From: Rhizobium leguminosarum bv. viciae USDA 2370
Lineage (GTDB): Bacteria; Pseudomonadota; Alphaproteobacteria; Rhizobiales; Rhizobiaceae
Assembly: GCF_002008365.1 (NCBI RefSeq)
Contig: NZ_MRDL01000059.1
Span: forward strand, 530,325-594,324
DNA: 64,000 nucleotides
Reading direction: 5' to 3'
How positions within the stretch are numbered: position 1 is the stretch's first letter; each line of letters begins with the position of its first letter. The translations under genes were made by a program, and so were the position numbers. Below, one piece after another: positions 41,892-53,300 of this stretch. Under the pieces are notes generated by a model. It had not been told where the DNA came from. It searched no databases and was given only the letters and a program-made list of their open reading frames with translations.

Positions 41892-43745
41892 TCACTCCCG
41901 CGGCCTTTCCTCCCGCATTGCCGCCGTCACGCTCTTCAGCAGCGGGCTCGACATCAGATCCGCGAGCAAAACCGATAGCTTCGGCTTCCAGTTCGGATAG
42001 CTGTCGCTGGTGCCTGGCACATTGGTTGGCCTTTTTTCGTCGGTGAGATCGGCGAGACGGATCGCGGCGAGAAGCGAGGGCGTTCTGGCGATGAAGCGAT
42101 AGGCGCTGACGGTGAATTCCCTCAGCGTCTCCTCGCTTGCCCGCGCTTGGGAAAGCCTGGCCGGCAGGTCGAGGCCGGCAGCCTTCAGCGCCGCTTTCAG
42201 GTTCCTCCGCTCGCGCTTGCGGTCTTCGAGATGTGCCTCGGTGAGATCGGGCGGCACGATGCCGTGCTCGCACCGGGCCTGAATGTCGGCGCCGCGCCAC
42301 CAGCCGGCAAGGGTCTGGTGGTCGTGCGTCGAAATGCAGGCCAAAGCCAGGACTGGATAGACGTCCGCCGGCTTGAAGCCCTTCTCATCCTGTTCATAGG
42401 AAAGGATGCGGTAGGAGAGAATGTGGGCCGCGGCCAGGTCGTCCTGCAATCCCTTGGGGATCAGTCCCAGGTCTTCTCCGATGACGAGGCACCGATGCTC
42501 GGCGGATACGTCGGCGAGGATCTGCAGCAACCGATCCTGTGGATAGCGGACATAGGCGCCGCCGTCCGGCCTGCTGCCCAATGGCACCAGGAAGAGGCGG
42601 CGAAGCGCTGCGGCGTGGTCGATGCGGATGGCGCCGGCATATCGCATGGCAGCACTTAGCATACGCCGGAAAGGCGACATCTCTCCTGCGGCGATCGCGG
42701 AAGGCAGGTATCCGGCAAGGTGCCAGTCCTGCCCATCTATGGCGAAGGGATCAGGAGGGCTGCCGATCGTGGCCTTGGAGACATAGATATCCGGCTCACT
42801 CCATGTCGCCGAGCCATCGACGGCCTCCCCGACGGCAAGATCGAGATAGAGCCCGATCCGCAGGCCGGCCTTCCCGGCCCGGTCCGCCGCCTGCATCAGC
42901 TGGCGGTGGGCGAGCCACTGCAGCCACATGTGGAAGCGGACATCCTCCGCGTGTCCGCGCTCGAATTCGGCGACAGCGGCGCTGTCGAAGCGCTGGAAAT
43001 CGGCCGGCCACCGTTGCCAGCCGGCGCCTGCCCCGCGCTCGACCATTGAAAGAGAGAGGCATTCGAAAAGCGCGTGCAGCCGCAGGCTGTTACCGCCTTG
43101 CGCGATAAAAGCGTCGAAATCGGCCGGATCATAGGTATCGCACTGTCGCCAGGCCGGCCAGAGATCGCGCAGGACCCTAAGCTTGATCTGTGCGACGCCG
43201 GCGTAATCGACGAGATCGGTTTGGCGAAGGCGTGCCAATTGCCGTTCGAGTTCCGGACTACAGGCAAAACCCGGTAGCCGGTCAACCGCGATATAGAGCG
43301 GATTGAGATGCTGGCGGTTCGATGGCTCATAGGGGCTGCAACGCTCGGGATCGGCGAGAAACGGTGCGTGAAGCGGGGTGAGGCCGATGAAATCACCGCC
43401 CAGCGATCCCAGGAGATCCGCCATATCGGCCAGATCCTCGAAGTCTCCTATGCCCCAGTTGCGTCCCGAACGGAGTTCGTAAAGCTGCAGGCTCACACCC
43501 CAGACCCGCGTGCTGGAAAAGAACTCCGGCAGAAATGACCTGGCGATCTTCTTAGCCGCCGGCTTAGGCTCCCGCCGCATCGCGCCGGTCTCGTGATCGG
43601 CCGCTCCCGGCAAGTCGATCTTCAATGCCGAGAGGATCTTGCGCTTGGTCTCGCCTGATATCGCCACCTCCCGATCGTCGGGACTGGGCCTGGTCGGGCT
43701 GATGCCGTGCCGGCGGGCGAGCTTGTCGAGCTCAGCAGATTTCAT
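41892..43745 (-). CDS. malQ: 4-alpha-glucanotransferase (amylomaltase)
   Basis: 617 residues, GH77. The nucleophile Asp near residue 375 is in IRIDHAAAL, the acid/base Glu near 422 in GEDLGLIP, and the third Asp near 473 in STHDHQTLAGWW. The N-terminal half carries the GH77-specific LYELRSGRNWGIGDFEDLA. It disproportionates alpha-1,4-glucans. It starts 29 nt downstream of treZ and so is cotranscribed, suggesting recycling of malto-oligosaccharides left by trehalose production. ATG 43745 gives a standard length. Confidence 0.93.
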   Translation of the reverse strand: MKSAELDKLARRHGISPTRPSPDDREVAISGETKRKILSALKIDLPGAADHETGAMRREPKPAAKKIARSFLPEFFSSTRVWGVSLQLYELRSGRNWGIGDFEDLADMADLLGSLGGDFIGLTPLHAPFLADPERCSPYEPSNRQHLNPLYIAVDRLPGFACSPELERQLARLRQTDLVDYAGVAQIKLRVLRDLWPAWRQCDTYDPADFDAFIAQGGNSLRLHALFECLSLSMVERGAGAGWQRWPADFQRFDSAAVAEFERGHAEDVRFHMWLQWLAHRQLMQAADRAGKAGLRIGLYLDLAVGEAVDGSATWSEPDIYVSKATIGSPPDPFAIDGQDWHLAGYLPSAIAAGEMSPFRRMLSAAMRYAGAIRIDHAAALRRLFLVPLGSRPDGGAYVRYPQDRLLQILADVSAEHRCLVIGEDLGLIPKGLQDDLAAAHILSYRILSYEQDEKGFKPADVYPVLALACISTHDHQTLAGWWRGADIQARCEHGIVPPDLTEAHLEDRKRERRNLKAALKAAGLDLPARLSQARASEETLREFTVSAYRFIARTPSLLAAIRLADLTDEKRPTNVPGTSDSYPNWKPKLSVLLADLMSSPLLKSVTAAMREERPRE

Positions 43746-43774
43746 CGTCCGATCGCCTTCCTGTCAGCAAGCCG

Positions 43775-45535
43775 TCACGCCTCGCTGATTTTCCAGATCA
43801 CCGTCCAGGGCGCGAGATTGCCGCCATCGCTACCGCCGAGACGGAAGATCGTCTCGCCGTCGTCCTGCTGCGAGGCGAGCGTCGCCGCCTCGGTACCGAG
43901 GTTTGCGCGCAGATGCAGACGCCGGTTTTGCGCCAGGGTCCAATCCACCGCGAGTGCGCTTCCCGCCGAGCGATAGACCGCGTTTCCGGCGCCAGCGCCT
44001 TTGAGCAATGGCACGATCCTCCGGTGTCGGAGGTCGAGAAGCGTCCTGTAAAAATCGAAGACATCGGAGGAGGCGAGTTTCGACCAGTCCAACTTGGCAG
44101 CCGCGAAGGTCGATGGCGCCGTCGGGTCGAGAAGGTCGTCGGCGTCGAAGCCCGGCAGACGGGAGAGCTCCTCACGACGGCCTTTCCTGACCTTCTCGTT
44201 CAGGTCCTCGTCGAAATCGCAGAAGAAGGGGAAAGGTTCTCTGGCGCCCCATTCCTCGCCCATGAACAGCATCGGGATCTCGGGCGCCAGCAGGTAGATC
44301 GCAGCGACAGCCTTGACGACATCAGCCGGGCTCGAAGCCAGAACCCGGTCCCCCAGCGCCCTATTGCCGATCTGGTCATGGTTCTGGATGAAGGAGATAA
44401 AAGCGGTGGGCGGCAGATGGCCGCTCGGCCTGCCGCGGCTTCCGCCGCGGTAGGGCATATGTTCCCCCTGAAACACGAAACCTTCCGCCAGCGCCCGGCC
44501 GAGCTTACCGGCGTCACCGACGTAATCGGCATAGTAGCCGAAGGTTTCGCCCGTAGCAGTGATATGCAGCACATGGTGCACGTCATCGTTCCATTGGGCG
44601 GTGAACAACCTCACTTCTCCGTTTTCGTCACGCTTCAGCAGATCGCTGTCGTTTTCCTCGTTTTCGACGATCAGATGGACAAGTCGGTCGCCGGCGGCAG
44701 CCTTGACGCGGCGGGCGAGCGCGTGAAGCAGATGCTCGGCGCTGTTGTCCTTGATGGCGTGGACGGCATCGAAGCGGAAACCGTCGAGCCTGAACTCGGT
44801 GATCCAATAGATGGCGTTCTGGATGATGAATTCGCGGATCATCTCCGATCCGTCGCCGTCGTAGTTGATGCCGTTGCCCCAGGGCGTCTTGTGGTGCTCG
44901 GTAAAGAGCGGCGCATAGGCGGGGATAAAATTGCCGTCAGGTCCGAAGTGATTGTAGACCACGTCCAGGAAAACCGAGATGCCGCGCAGGTGTGCTGCGT
45001 CAACCAGCGCCATGAAATCTTCCGGCCGGCCGTAGCTGCTGTCCGGAGCATAGGGAAGCACACCGTCATAGCCCCAGCTGTAACGGCCGGGAAATTCACT
45101 AAGCGGCATGATCTGCAGCGCCGTAACGCCCAGCGCTTGCAGATGGTCGAGCCGCTCGATCGCGGCCTTGAAAGTACCCTCCGGCGTGAAGCAGCCGATA
45201 TGCATCTCGTAGATGACCATCTCTTCCCATGGCCGACCCGTCCAGTCGCTCGTCGTCCAGCGATAGGTGGAAAGGTCGACCACTTCGCTCGGCCCGCGCA
45301 CATCCTGTGGCTGGAACCGCGAGGCGGGATCGGGAACTTCGGAACCGTCCGGCAGGACAAAGCGATAAAGCGTACCGGTATGGGCTTGCGCGACCGTGCA
45401 GCGGTGCCAGCCGTCCTCAGTCGCCTGCATCGGCCACGGATCAGCGCCTTCGATCTTCAACGACACGCTTTCATGCAGGGGAGCCCAGAGGCGGAATAGA
45501 ATGCCCCCTTCGGTGAATGCCGGTCCGAATGTCAT
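43775..45535 (-). CDS. treZ: malto-oligosyltrehalose trehalohydrolase
   Basis: 586 residues, GH13 with an N-terminal E-set domain (FGPAFTEGGILFRLWAP). Catalytic residues: nucleophile Asp near 254 (DGFRFDAVHAI), acid/base Glu near 290 (IVENEEND) and Asp near 387 (IQNHDQIGNRA). The MEMHIGCFTPEGT-type motif is characteristic of TreZ. It releases trehalose from maltooligosyltrehalose made by TreY, but no treY lies in this window. ATG 45535 is used; a TTG at 45544 with GAAGG upstream is equally possible. Confidence 0.93.
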   Translation of the reverse strand: MTFGPAFTEGGILFRLWAPLHESVSLKIEGADPWPMQATEDGWHRCTVAQAHTGTLYRFVLPDGSEVPDPASRFQPQDVRGPSEVVDLSTYRWTTSDWTGRPWEEMVIYEMHIGCFTPEGTFKAAIERLDHLQALGVTALQIMPLSEFPGRYSWGYDGVLPYAPDSSYGRPEDFMALVDAAHLRGISVFLDVVYNHFGPDGNFIPAYAPLFTEHHKTPWGNGINYDGDGSEMIREFIIQNAIYWITEFRLDGFRFDAVHAIKDNSAEHLLHALARRVKAAAGDRLVHLIVENEENDSDLLKRDENGEVRLFTAQWNDDVHHVLHITATGETFGYYADYVGDAGKLGRALAEGFVFQGEHMPYRGGSRGRPSGHLPPTAFISFIQNHDQIGNRALGDRVLASSPADVVKAVAAIYLLAPEIPMLFMGEEWGAREPFPFFCDFDEDLNEKVRKGRREELSRLPGFDADDLLDPTAPSTFAAAKLDWSKLASSDVFDFYRTLLDLRHRRIVPLLKGAGAGNAVYRSAGSALAVDWTLAQNRRLHLRANLGTEAATLASQQDDGETIFRLGGSDGGNLAPWTVIWKISEA

Positions 45536-45703
45536 TTTGGTCAAGAGAAAGCCTTCGATGAAATTGGGATGGGATTTGGGTAACTTTTGCGGGAGGAAAA
45601 AGTTTCGTCCGCAAGCGGACGCGCGAAAGCGGTCGCTGTCACCAGCATGGCCGCGCCGGTCGCCTCGGCATGTTTACGCTTTGATCGTCAGGCCGCCGCG
45701 ATT

Positions 45704-47362
45704 TTACCCGAGCGCTTGGTCCATCGCCGCCTGAAGCTGTTCCTGTGTGAATGGCTTCTTCATCCGCAGCATCCGGCCGAGGCCATGGTCTTCGGAAAAC
45801 TCGGCATAGCCCGAGGCAAGGATGATGGGCAGGCCTGGAAAGGAGGAGCGAAGGTGACGCGCAAGCTCTGCGCCCGTCATCCCCGGCATGGCATGATCGG
45901 TGATGACGAGATCACAACCCTGTCCGTCAGCAAAGAATTCCAAAGCCTGGGAAGCGGAAGACGCCTCTTGCGGCAGATGCCCGAGATCCTCCAGCATTGC
46001 CACGGTTCCCGTCCTGACAAGGGCGTCGTCGTCGACGACGAGAATGGCGAGCGGCCGCGACGCCGGTTTCAAAGGCTCCGTCGCCGGAGGCTCGACGACC
46101 GGCTGCACCTTGACGAATGTCTCGGCAACGGGGAGCCACAGGGAAACGGTCGTGCCCTTGCCCCTGACGCTCGATATCTGGATCGAGCCGCCGGATTGCG
46201 CTGCCAGGCCATGCACCATCGACAGGCCGAGACCGGTGCCCTTGCCGACCCCCTTGGTGGTGAAAAACGGTTCGGCGGCACGCGAGACCGTTGCCTCGTC
46301 CATCCCCTCGCCATCGTCCGACACCGATATCCTGATGTAATTTCCGCCTGCGAGGCTGGTCGGCAGGGCTTCTTCGGCTGCCGCCGCGGCCACCGTCACG
46401 GCTCCGCCGCTTTCGAGCGCATCCCGGGCATTGACAAACAAGTTGAGCAGCGCCAGTTCCAACTGGTTGCTGTCGACCAGAAGAGGGGCGAGATCCGCCG
46501 GGATGCTCTTGTGGATTTCGATGCGCGGCCCCACCGCCTTGGCGAGAAGATCCTCGACGTTTTCGAACAGCCGGAGGAAGTCGACCGCCTGCGGCTTGAG
46601 CTCCTGGCGGCGTGCGAAGGCAAGCAGGCGCTGGGTCAGCGCGGTGCCGCGCTCGGCCGCCTGAATCGCGTTCGTCACCAGGCGTTCGCTGCGTTCATCG
46701 GCCGGAAGCCGTTTCTTCAGAAGATTCAGGCTGCCGAGAACTGCCATCAGGAGGTTATTGAAGTCGTGGGCCACGCCACCCGTCAGGTGACCGATCGTGT
46801 CGAGCTTCTGCGCCTCGAACAGCTGTGCGAGCGCCTCTTCGCGCTCCCGTGTCCGTTGATCGATCCGATGCTCGAGCTCCTCGTTGAGCTCACGCAACTG
46901 CGCTGCCGAGGCCTCGAGCTCGGCGGTGCGCTGGTGAACCCGGGCCTCCAGCTCGGCGTTCAGGCGTTCGAGTTCCCTCGTCTTCCTGTAGAGATCGGCA
47001 AAGACCCTAACCTTGGCTCTCAGCACTTCGGGGACGATCGGGACGGAGACATAGTCGACCGCGCCCACCGCATAGCCGCGCAGCCGGTCTGGTTCCGCCA
47101 GCATGACGGCGGAAACGAAGATGATCGGCGTGTTTTGATAGCGCGGATGCTGCCGGATCATGCTGACGAGCTCGAACCCATCCTGTTCGGGCATACAGAC
47201 ATCGACGAGGATCACCGCGATTTCGGTGCGCAACAGGTGCTCAAAAGCTTCGCGTGCGGATTGCGCCTTGATGAGGTTTTCTTGGAGCTCTTCGAGTATG
47301 ACCTCGTAACTCAGGAGCTTTGCCGGTTGGTCGTCGACGAGGAGGATGTTGACGGGGTTCAT
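45704..47362 (-). CDS. hybrid histidine kinase, REC-HK-REC
   Basis: 552 residues. An N-terminal receiver (LLVDDQPAKL; phospho-acceptor Asp54 in ILVDVCMPEQDG) is followed by a coiled-coil linker (RTRELERLNAELEAR...). Then come a HisKA-type domain with GGVAHDFNNLL as the phospho-His motif, an HATPase domain (N box VNARDAL; ISVSDDGEGM; GKGTGLGLSMVHG) and a C-terminal receiver (AILVVDDDALVRTG; Asp in VITDHAMPGMTG). There is no membrane helix. ATG 47362 lies 11 nt after the stop of the upstream HAMP-repeat kinase, with GAGGA within that gene, so the two proteins are made together and probably act in one phosphorelay. Confidence 0.92.
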   Translation of the reverse strand: MNPVNILLVDDQPAKLLSYEVILEELQENLIKAQSAREAFEHLLRTEIAVILVDVCMPEQDGFELVSMIRQHPRYQNTPIIFVSAVMLAEPDRLRGYAVGAVDYVSVPIVPEVLRAKVRVFADLYRKTRELERLNAELEARVHQRTAELEASAAQLRELNEELEHRIDQRTREREEALAQLFEAQKLDTIGHLTGGVAHDFNNLLMAVLGSLNLLKKRLPADERSERLVTNAIQAAERGTALTQRLLAFARRQELKPQAVDFLRLFENVEDLLAKAVGPRIEIHKSIPADLAPLLVDSNQLELALLNLFVNARDALESGGAVTVAAAAAEEALPTSLAGGNYIRISVSDDGEGMDEATVSRAAEPFFTTKGVGKGTGLGLSMVHGLAAQSGGSIQISSVRGKGTTVSLWLPVAETFVKVQPVVEPPATEPLKPASRPLAILVVDDDALVRTGTVAMLEDLGHLPQEASSASQALEFFADGQGCDLVITDHAMPGMTGAELARHLRSSFPGLPIILASGYAEFSEDHGLGRMLRMKKPFTQEQLQAAMDQALG

Positions 47363-47373
47363 GGCGAGAATCC

Positions 47374-50300
47374 TCAGCGATGCAGCCACATGCGAAGAGC
47401 CGACAACAGCTGTTCGGTATTGACCGGTTTCGCCAGGTAGTCGGACGCGCCCGCTTCCAGGCATTTCTCGCGGTCGCCCTTCATCGCCTTGGCCGTCAGC
47501 GCCAGGATTGGCAGCCGCCGGAACCGGGGCTCCGAACGGATGACCTGCATTGTCTCGTAGCCGTCCATTCCGGGCATCATGATGTCCATCAGCACGATCG
47601 CCACAGAGGGTTCGTTGTTGATGACGTCGATGGCTTCGCTACCGGTCGTCGCGGTCAGGACCTTCATTCCCCGGCGTTCGAGGACGCTGCTCAGCGCGAA
47701 GATGTTACGGGCATCGTCGTCGACAAGCAGCACGGTCTCGCCGACCAGATCCTCGTCCGAGCTGTGCAGGTCCTGCAGCGTCGCCTGCTTTGCCGCCGGC
47801 AGGTCGGCGACAACCCGGTGCAGGAACAGGGCCGTCTCATCCAGCAGACGCTCGGGCGATTCGACCCCCTTGACCACAACGCTGCGGGCCATGCTGTGCA
47901 GTGTCGCGTCTTCCTCAGCGGAAAGCTCCCGGCCGGTGAACACGACCACCGGCACCTCGCCGATCTCGGCGTCGTCGCGTATTTGCTCCAGCACTTCGAA
48001 GCCGGACATGTCGGGAAGGGAAAGGTCGAGCACCACGCAGTCGGCGGCATTCTGCCGAAGAGCGGCGAGAGCCTCCGAGCCGGAGCCGACGCTGGTGATA
48101 TCGATGTCGTCGTGTCCGAGAAGGGCGGTGACGCTCAGACGCTCGGCCTCGTTGTCTTCGACGAGCAGCAGATGCTTGCGGCGGGGCTGCGCATAGGCCT
48201 TCAATCGCGACAGCGCCTTGCCCAGGCCTTCCGGCGTCGTCGGCTTGCTCATGAAAGCGAAGGCGCCGCGGGTCAGCCCATGCTGACGATCCTCGTCGAG
48301 GCTGATAATCTGGACCGGAATATGCCGCGTCTGCGGATTCTGCTTGAGCTGGCTCAGCACCGTCCACCCGAGCATGTCGGGCAGGAAGATGTCGAGCGAG
48401 ATCGCCGCCGGCCTGTAGTCCTGCGCGAGTGCGAGCGCATCGCTACCGCGCATCGCCACCAGAACCTTGAATCCGTTGTCGCGGGCGAGATCCACCAGGA
48501 CGCGGGCGTAGTGCGCGTCGTCCTCGACGACGAGCAGCACCGAGTCGCCGGCCGCTATGTGGTGGCGATCGTCTTCGACATGTTCGGTCGGCTTGTCGGC
48601 GCGGCGGTTTGCTGCCGCTTCGGCAAATTCCACGACATTTGCCGGCGGAACCGACTTCGGCGCAACCGCGCCGGCGCCCACATAGGTGAGCGGCAGGTAG
48701 AGAACGAAGGTGCTGCCGACACCGGGGGTGCTGCGCAGCTGGATCTCGCCGCCCAAGAGGTTTGCCAGTTCGCGGCTGATCGCCAGGCCGAGGCCGGTGC
48801 CGCCATATTTGCGGCTTGTCGAGGCATCCGCCTGTTGGAAGGCCTCGAAAATGATGCGTTGTTTTTCAGGCGGTATGCCGATGCCGGTGTCGACGACTTC
48901 GAAGGCGATGACAGAAGGCGCATGCTTCAACGAGGGGTGATCGGACGACCAGCCGCTCGTTGCCGAAGCGACGCGAAGCGTCACGCCGCCCTGCGCGGTG
49001 AACTTGAAGGCATTCGACAGCAGGTTCTTGAGGATCTGCTGCAGTCGCTTCGAATCCGTGATGAGGCTCTTGGCGACATCGGCGCCGACGTCGACCGAGA
49101 ACGACAGGTTCCGGTTTTCGGCCTCGTGCCGGAATGGCCGCGCCATCATCTCGAGCAGGTTGCTGACAAAAATCTCCTCGGCATCGACCGAGACCGTTCC
49201 GGACTCGATCTTCGACAGGTCGAGGATGTCGCTGATGAGGTTCAACAGATCGGTTCCCGCGCCGTGGATCGTCTTTGCGAACTCGACCTGTTTGCCCGAC
49301 AGGTTGCCATCCGGATTTTCTCCCAGCTGCTGGCCGAGGATGAGGATCGAATTCAGCGGCGTGCGCAGCTCATGCGACATGTTGGCGAGGAATTCGGATT
49401 TGTACTTCGATGTCAGCGCGAGCTCGGTTGCCTTTTCCTCCAGCGCGCGCCGGGCCTGCTCGATCTCCTGGTTCTTCGCCTCGACTTCGACGTTGCGTTC
49501 CTCCAGCTGCTGCGCCTTCTGTCCGAGCTGCTCGTTGGTCTGTTGCAGCTCGCGCTGCTGCGTCTGAAGCTCGGCGGCAAGCTGCTGGGACTGCTTGAGC
49601 AGGCCTTCGGTCTGCATGGTCGCTTCGATCGAGTTGAGGACGATGCCGATCGATGTCGTCAACTGGTCGAGGAAGGACAGCTGCAACTCGGTGAATTCGC
49701 CGGCCGAGGCCAACTCGATCACGGCCTTCACCTGCCCCTCGAAATGCACCGGCAGCACGATGGCGCTTCTCGGCAAGGTCGTGAACACGCCGGAGCTTAT
49801 CGGAACGACATTGTCGGGAAGGTCGGTGACCAGGATGCGGCGAGCGTCGCTGGCGCACTGGCCGACAAGTCCCTGGCCGAACTCGAGACGTGCCGGGTGC
49901 GCCGCCTCGCCCCCTTTCGCGTAGACGGAGAGCAGCGACAAGATCGGCTGGCGCTCGTCGGCATCCACCTGGTAGATAACCCCTTGATGGGCACCGACCA
50001 GAGGCGCCAGCTCCGACAGCAGCATCTTGCCGACCAGCGTCAGGTCGCGCTGCCCCTGCAGCATGTTGGTGAAGCGCGCCAGGTTGGTCTTCAGCCAGTC
50101 CTGCTCGGTGTTGCGCTCGGTGGTGAGCCTGAGGTTATCGATCATCGTGTTGATGTTATCCTTGAGCTCAGCCACTTCGCCGCGCGCGTCGACCTTGATC
50201 GAGCGCGTCAGGTCACCCTTGGTGACGGCGGTCGCCACCTCGGCGATGGCGCGCACCTGCGTCGTCAAGTTGGCTGCCAGCAGGTTGACGTTGCCGGTCA

Positions 50301-53300
50301 AGTCCTTCCAGGTTCCCGCGGTGCCCGGAACATTCGCCTGACCGCCGAGACGGCCTTCCACGCCCACCTCGCGCGCAACCGTGGTCACCTGATCGGCAAA
50401 GGTCGCGAGCGTGTTGGTCATGTTGTTGATGGTCTCGGCAAGGGCTGCCACCTCGCCCTTGGATGCGACGGTGAGATTTTGCTCGAGGTCGCCGTTCGCC
50501 ACCGCCGTCACCACCTTGACGATGCCGCGGACCTGCTCGGTCAGGTTGGCGGCCATGACGTTGACGGTGTCGGTCAAGTCTTTCCAGGTGCCGGCAACGC
50601 CAGGCACCTGCGCCTGGCCGCCGAGCTTGCCTTCGGTGCCGACTTCGCGGGCCACACGCGTCACTTCGCCGGCGAAGGCGTTGAGCTGGTCCACCATCGT
50701 ATTGATGGTGTTCTTCAGTTCGAGGATTTCCCCCTTCACGTCGACGGTGATCTTGCGCGACAGGTCGCCACGCGCCACTGCTGTCGTGACTTCGGCGATG
50801 TTTCGAACCTGGGTCGTCAGATTGGCGGCGAGCAGGTTGACGTTATCGGTCAGGTCCTTCCAGGTGCCGGCGACGCCGGGAACGACAGCCTGACCGCCGA
50901 GCCTGCCATCGGTGCCGACTTCGCGGGCGACACGCGTCACTTCGCCGGCAAAGGAGCGAAGCTGATCGACCATGGTATTCAAAGTATCCTTCAGGAGCAG
51001 GATTTCGCCGCGCACGTCGACGGTGATCTTGCGCGACAGGTCGCCATTGGCGATTGCGGTCGCGACCTCGGCGATATTGCGCACCTGCGCCGTCAGGTTG
51101 CCCGCCATGGAGTTGACGCTGTCGGTGAGGTCCTTCCAGGTGCCGGCGACGCCGGAGACCTGCGCCTGGCCGCCAAGCTTGCCTTCGGTGCCGACTTCGC
51201 GGGCGACGCGCGTCACTTCGCCGGCGAAGGCGTTGAGCTGGTCCACCATTGTATTGATGGTGTTCTTCAGTTCGAGGATTTCCCCCTTCACGTCGACGGT
51301 GATCTTGCGCGACAGGTCGCCGCGCGCCACGGCCGTCGTGACTTCGGCGATGTTTCGAACCTGGCCGGTAAGGTTGGAGGCCATGGAGTTGACGTTTTCG
51401 GTGAGGTCTTTCCAGGTACCCGCGACACCCGGCACCTGCGCCTGGCCACCGAGCTTGCCCTCGGTGCCGACTTCACGGGCAACGCGCGTGACTTCGGAAG
51501 CAAAGCGGTTCAGCTGATCGACCATGGTGTTCAGCGTTTCCTTGAGCTCGAGGATTTCACCCGAGACTGACACCGTGATCTTCTTCGACAAGTCGCCATT
51601 GGCAATCGCGGTCGAGACTTCGGCGATGTTGCGCACCTGCGCCGTCAGGTTGCCCGCCATGGAATTGACGCTGTCCGTCAGATCCTTCCAAGTGCCCGCG
51701 ACGCCGAGCACGTTCGCCTGGCCGCCGAGCCGGCCTTCGGTGCCGACCTCGCGCGCCACGCGCGTCACCTCGCCGGCAAAGCCGTTGAGCTGGTCGACCA
51801 TCGTGTTGATGGTCTCCTTCAGTTCGAGGATTTCGCCAGACACGGTGACGGTGATCTTCTTGGACAGGTCTCCCTGGGCGACGGCGGTCGCGACTTCGGC
51901 GATGTTGCGCACCTGCCCGGTGAGGTTGGACGCCATCGAATTGACGCTGTCGGTCAGGTCCTTCCAGGTGCCGGCGACGCCGCGCACATTGGCCTGGCCG
52001 CCGAGCCGGCCCTCCGTGCCCACTTCGCGGGCGACGCGGGTGACTTCCGAGGCAAAGGCATTCAGCTGATCGACCATCGTATTGATGGTTTCCTTCAGCT
52101 CGAGGATCTCCCCCTTCACGTCGACCGTGATCTTCTTCGACAGGTCGCCATTGGCGATGGCGGTCGAGACCTCCGCGATATTGCGCACCTGCGCCGTCAG
52201 GTTGCCGCCCATCGAGTTGACGTTCTCGGTAAGATCCTTCCAGGTGCCGGCGACGCCGCGCACATTAGCCTGGCCGCCAAGCCGGCCCTCCGTGCCCACT
52301 TCGCGGGCCACACGGGTCACTTCGGAAGCAAAGGCATTGAGCTGATCGACCATCGTGTTGATCGTCTCCTTCAGCTCGAGGATTTCCCCCGACACCGTGA
52401 CCGTGATCTTCTTCGACAGGTCGCCATTGGCGATCGCGGTCGAGACTTCGGCGATATTGCGCACCTGCGCCGTGAGGTTCGAGGCCATGGAATTGACGTT
52501 GTCGGTCAGGTCCTTCCAGGTGCCCGCCACACCGGGCACTTGCGCCTGGCCGCCGAGCCGACCTTCGGTGCCGACTTCACGCGCCACGCGCGTCACCTCG
52601 CCGGCGAAGCCGTTGAGCTGGTCGACCATCGTGTTGATGGTTTCCTTGAGCTCCAAGATTTCGCCCGAAACGTCGACAGTGATCTTGCGCGACAGGTCGC
52701 CGCGCGCAACGGCCGTGGTCACCTGGGCGATGTTGCGGACCTGCGCCGTCAGGTTGCCACACATGGCGTTGACGGAATCGGTCAGGTCTTTCCAGGTTCC
52801 GGCGACGCCTGGCACCAGCGCCTGGCCGCCGAGCTTGCCTTCGGTGCCGACCTCGCGCGCGACGCGCGTCACTTCCGATGCGAAGGACCTGAGCTGGTCG
52901 ACCATGGTGTTGATCGCCTCCTTCAGCTGCAGGATCTCGCCGCGCACGTCGACGGTGATCTTCTTGGAAAGATCGCCATTCGCGACGGCGATCGTCACTT
53001 CCGCGATGTTGCGCACCTGCGCCGTCAGGTTCGACGCCATCGAGTTCACACTTTCGGTGAGGTCCTTCCAGACGCCCGTCACCTCCGGCACCTGCGCTTG
53101 GCCGCCGAGTTTTCCGTCGGTGCCGACCTCGCGCGCGACGCGCGTCACTTCCGATGTGAAGACGCTCAGCTGCTTGATCATCGTATTGACGATATCGGCC
53201 GAGCGTAGGAACTCACCTTTGAGCGCCCGACCGTCGACATCGAGCGGCACGGTCTGCAGAAGATCTCCCTTGGCGACCGCAGTGATCGTGCGCGTGACAG

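Noticed and set aside
47380..51570. 1396-codon open frame on the plus strand opposite the HAMP-repeat kinase
   Set aside because: It is the exact antisense of a GC-rich repeated gene; stop codons are rare there because of codon bias, and the translation repeats only as the mirror of the HAMP units with no protein-like features.
50269..53028. Tandem repeats considered as a satellite or CRISPR-like array
   Set aside because: The 276-bp period is a multiple of three and encodes HAMP units in one uninterrupted frame; there are no unique spacers.
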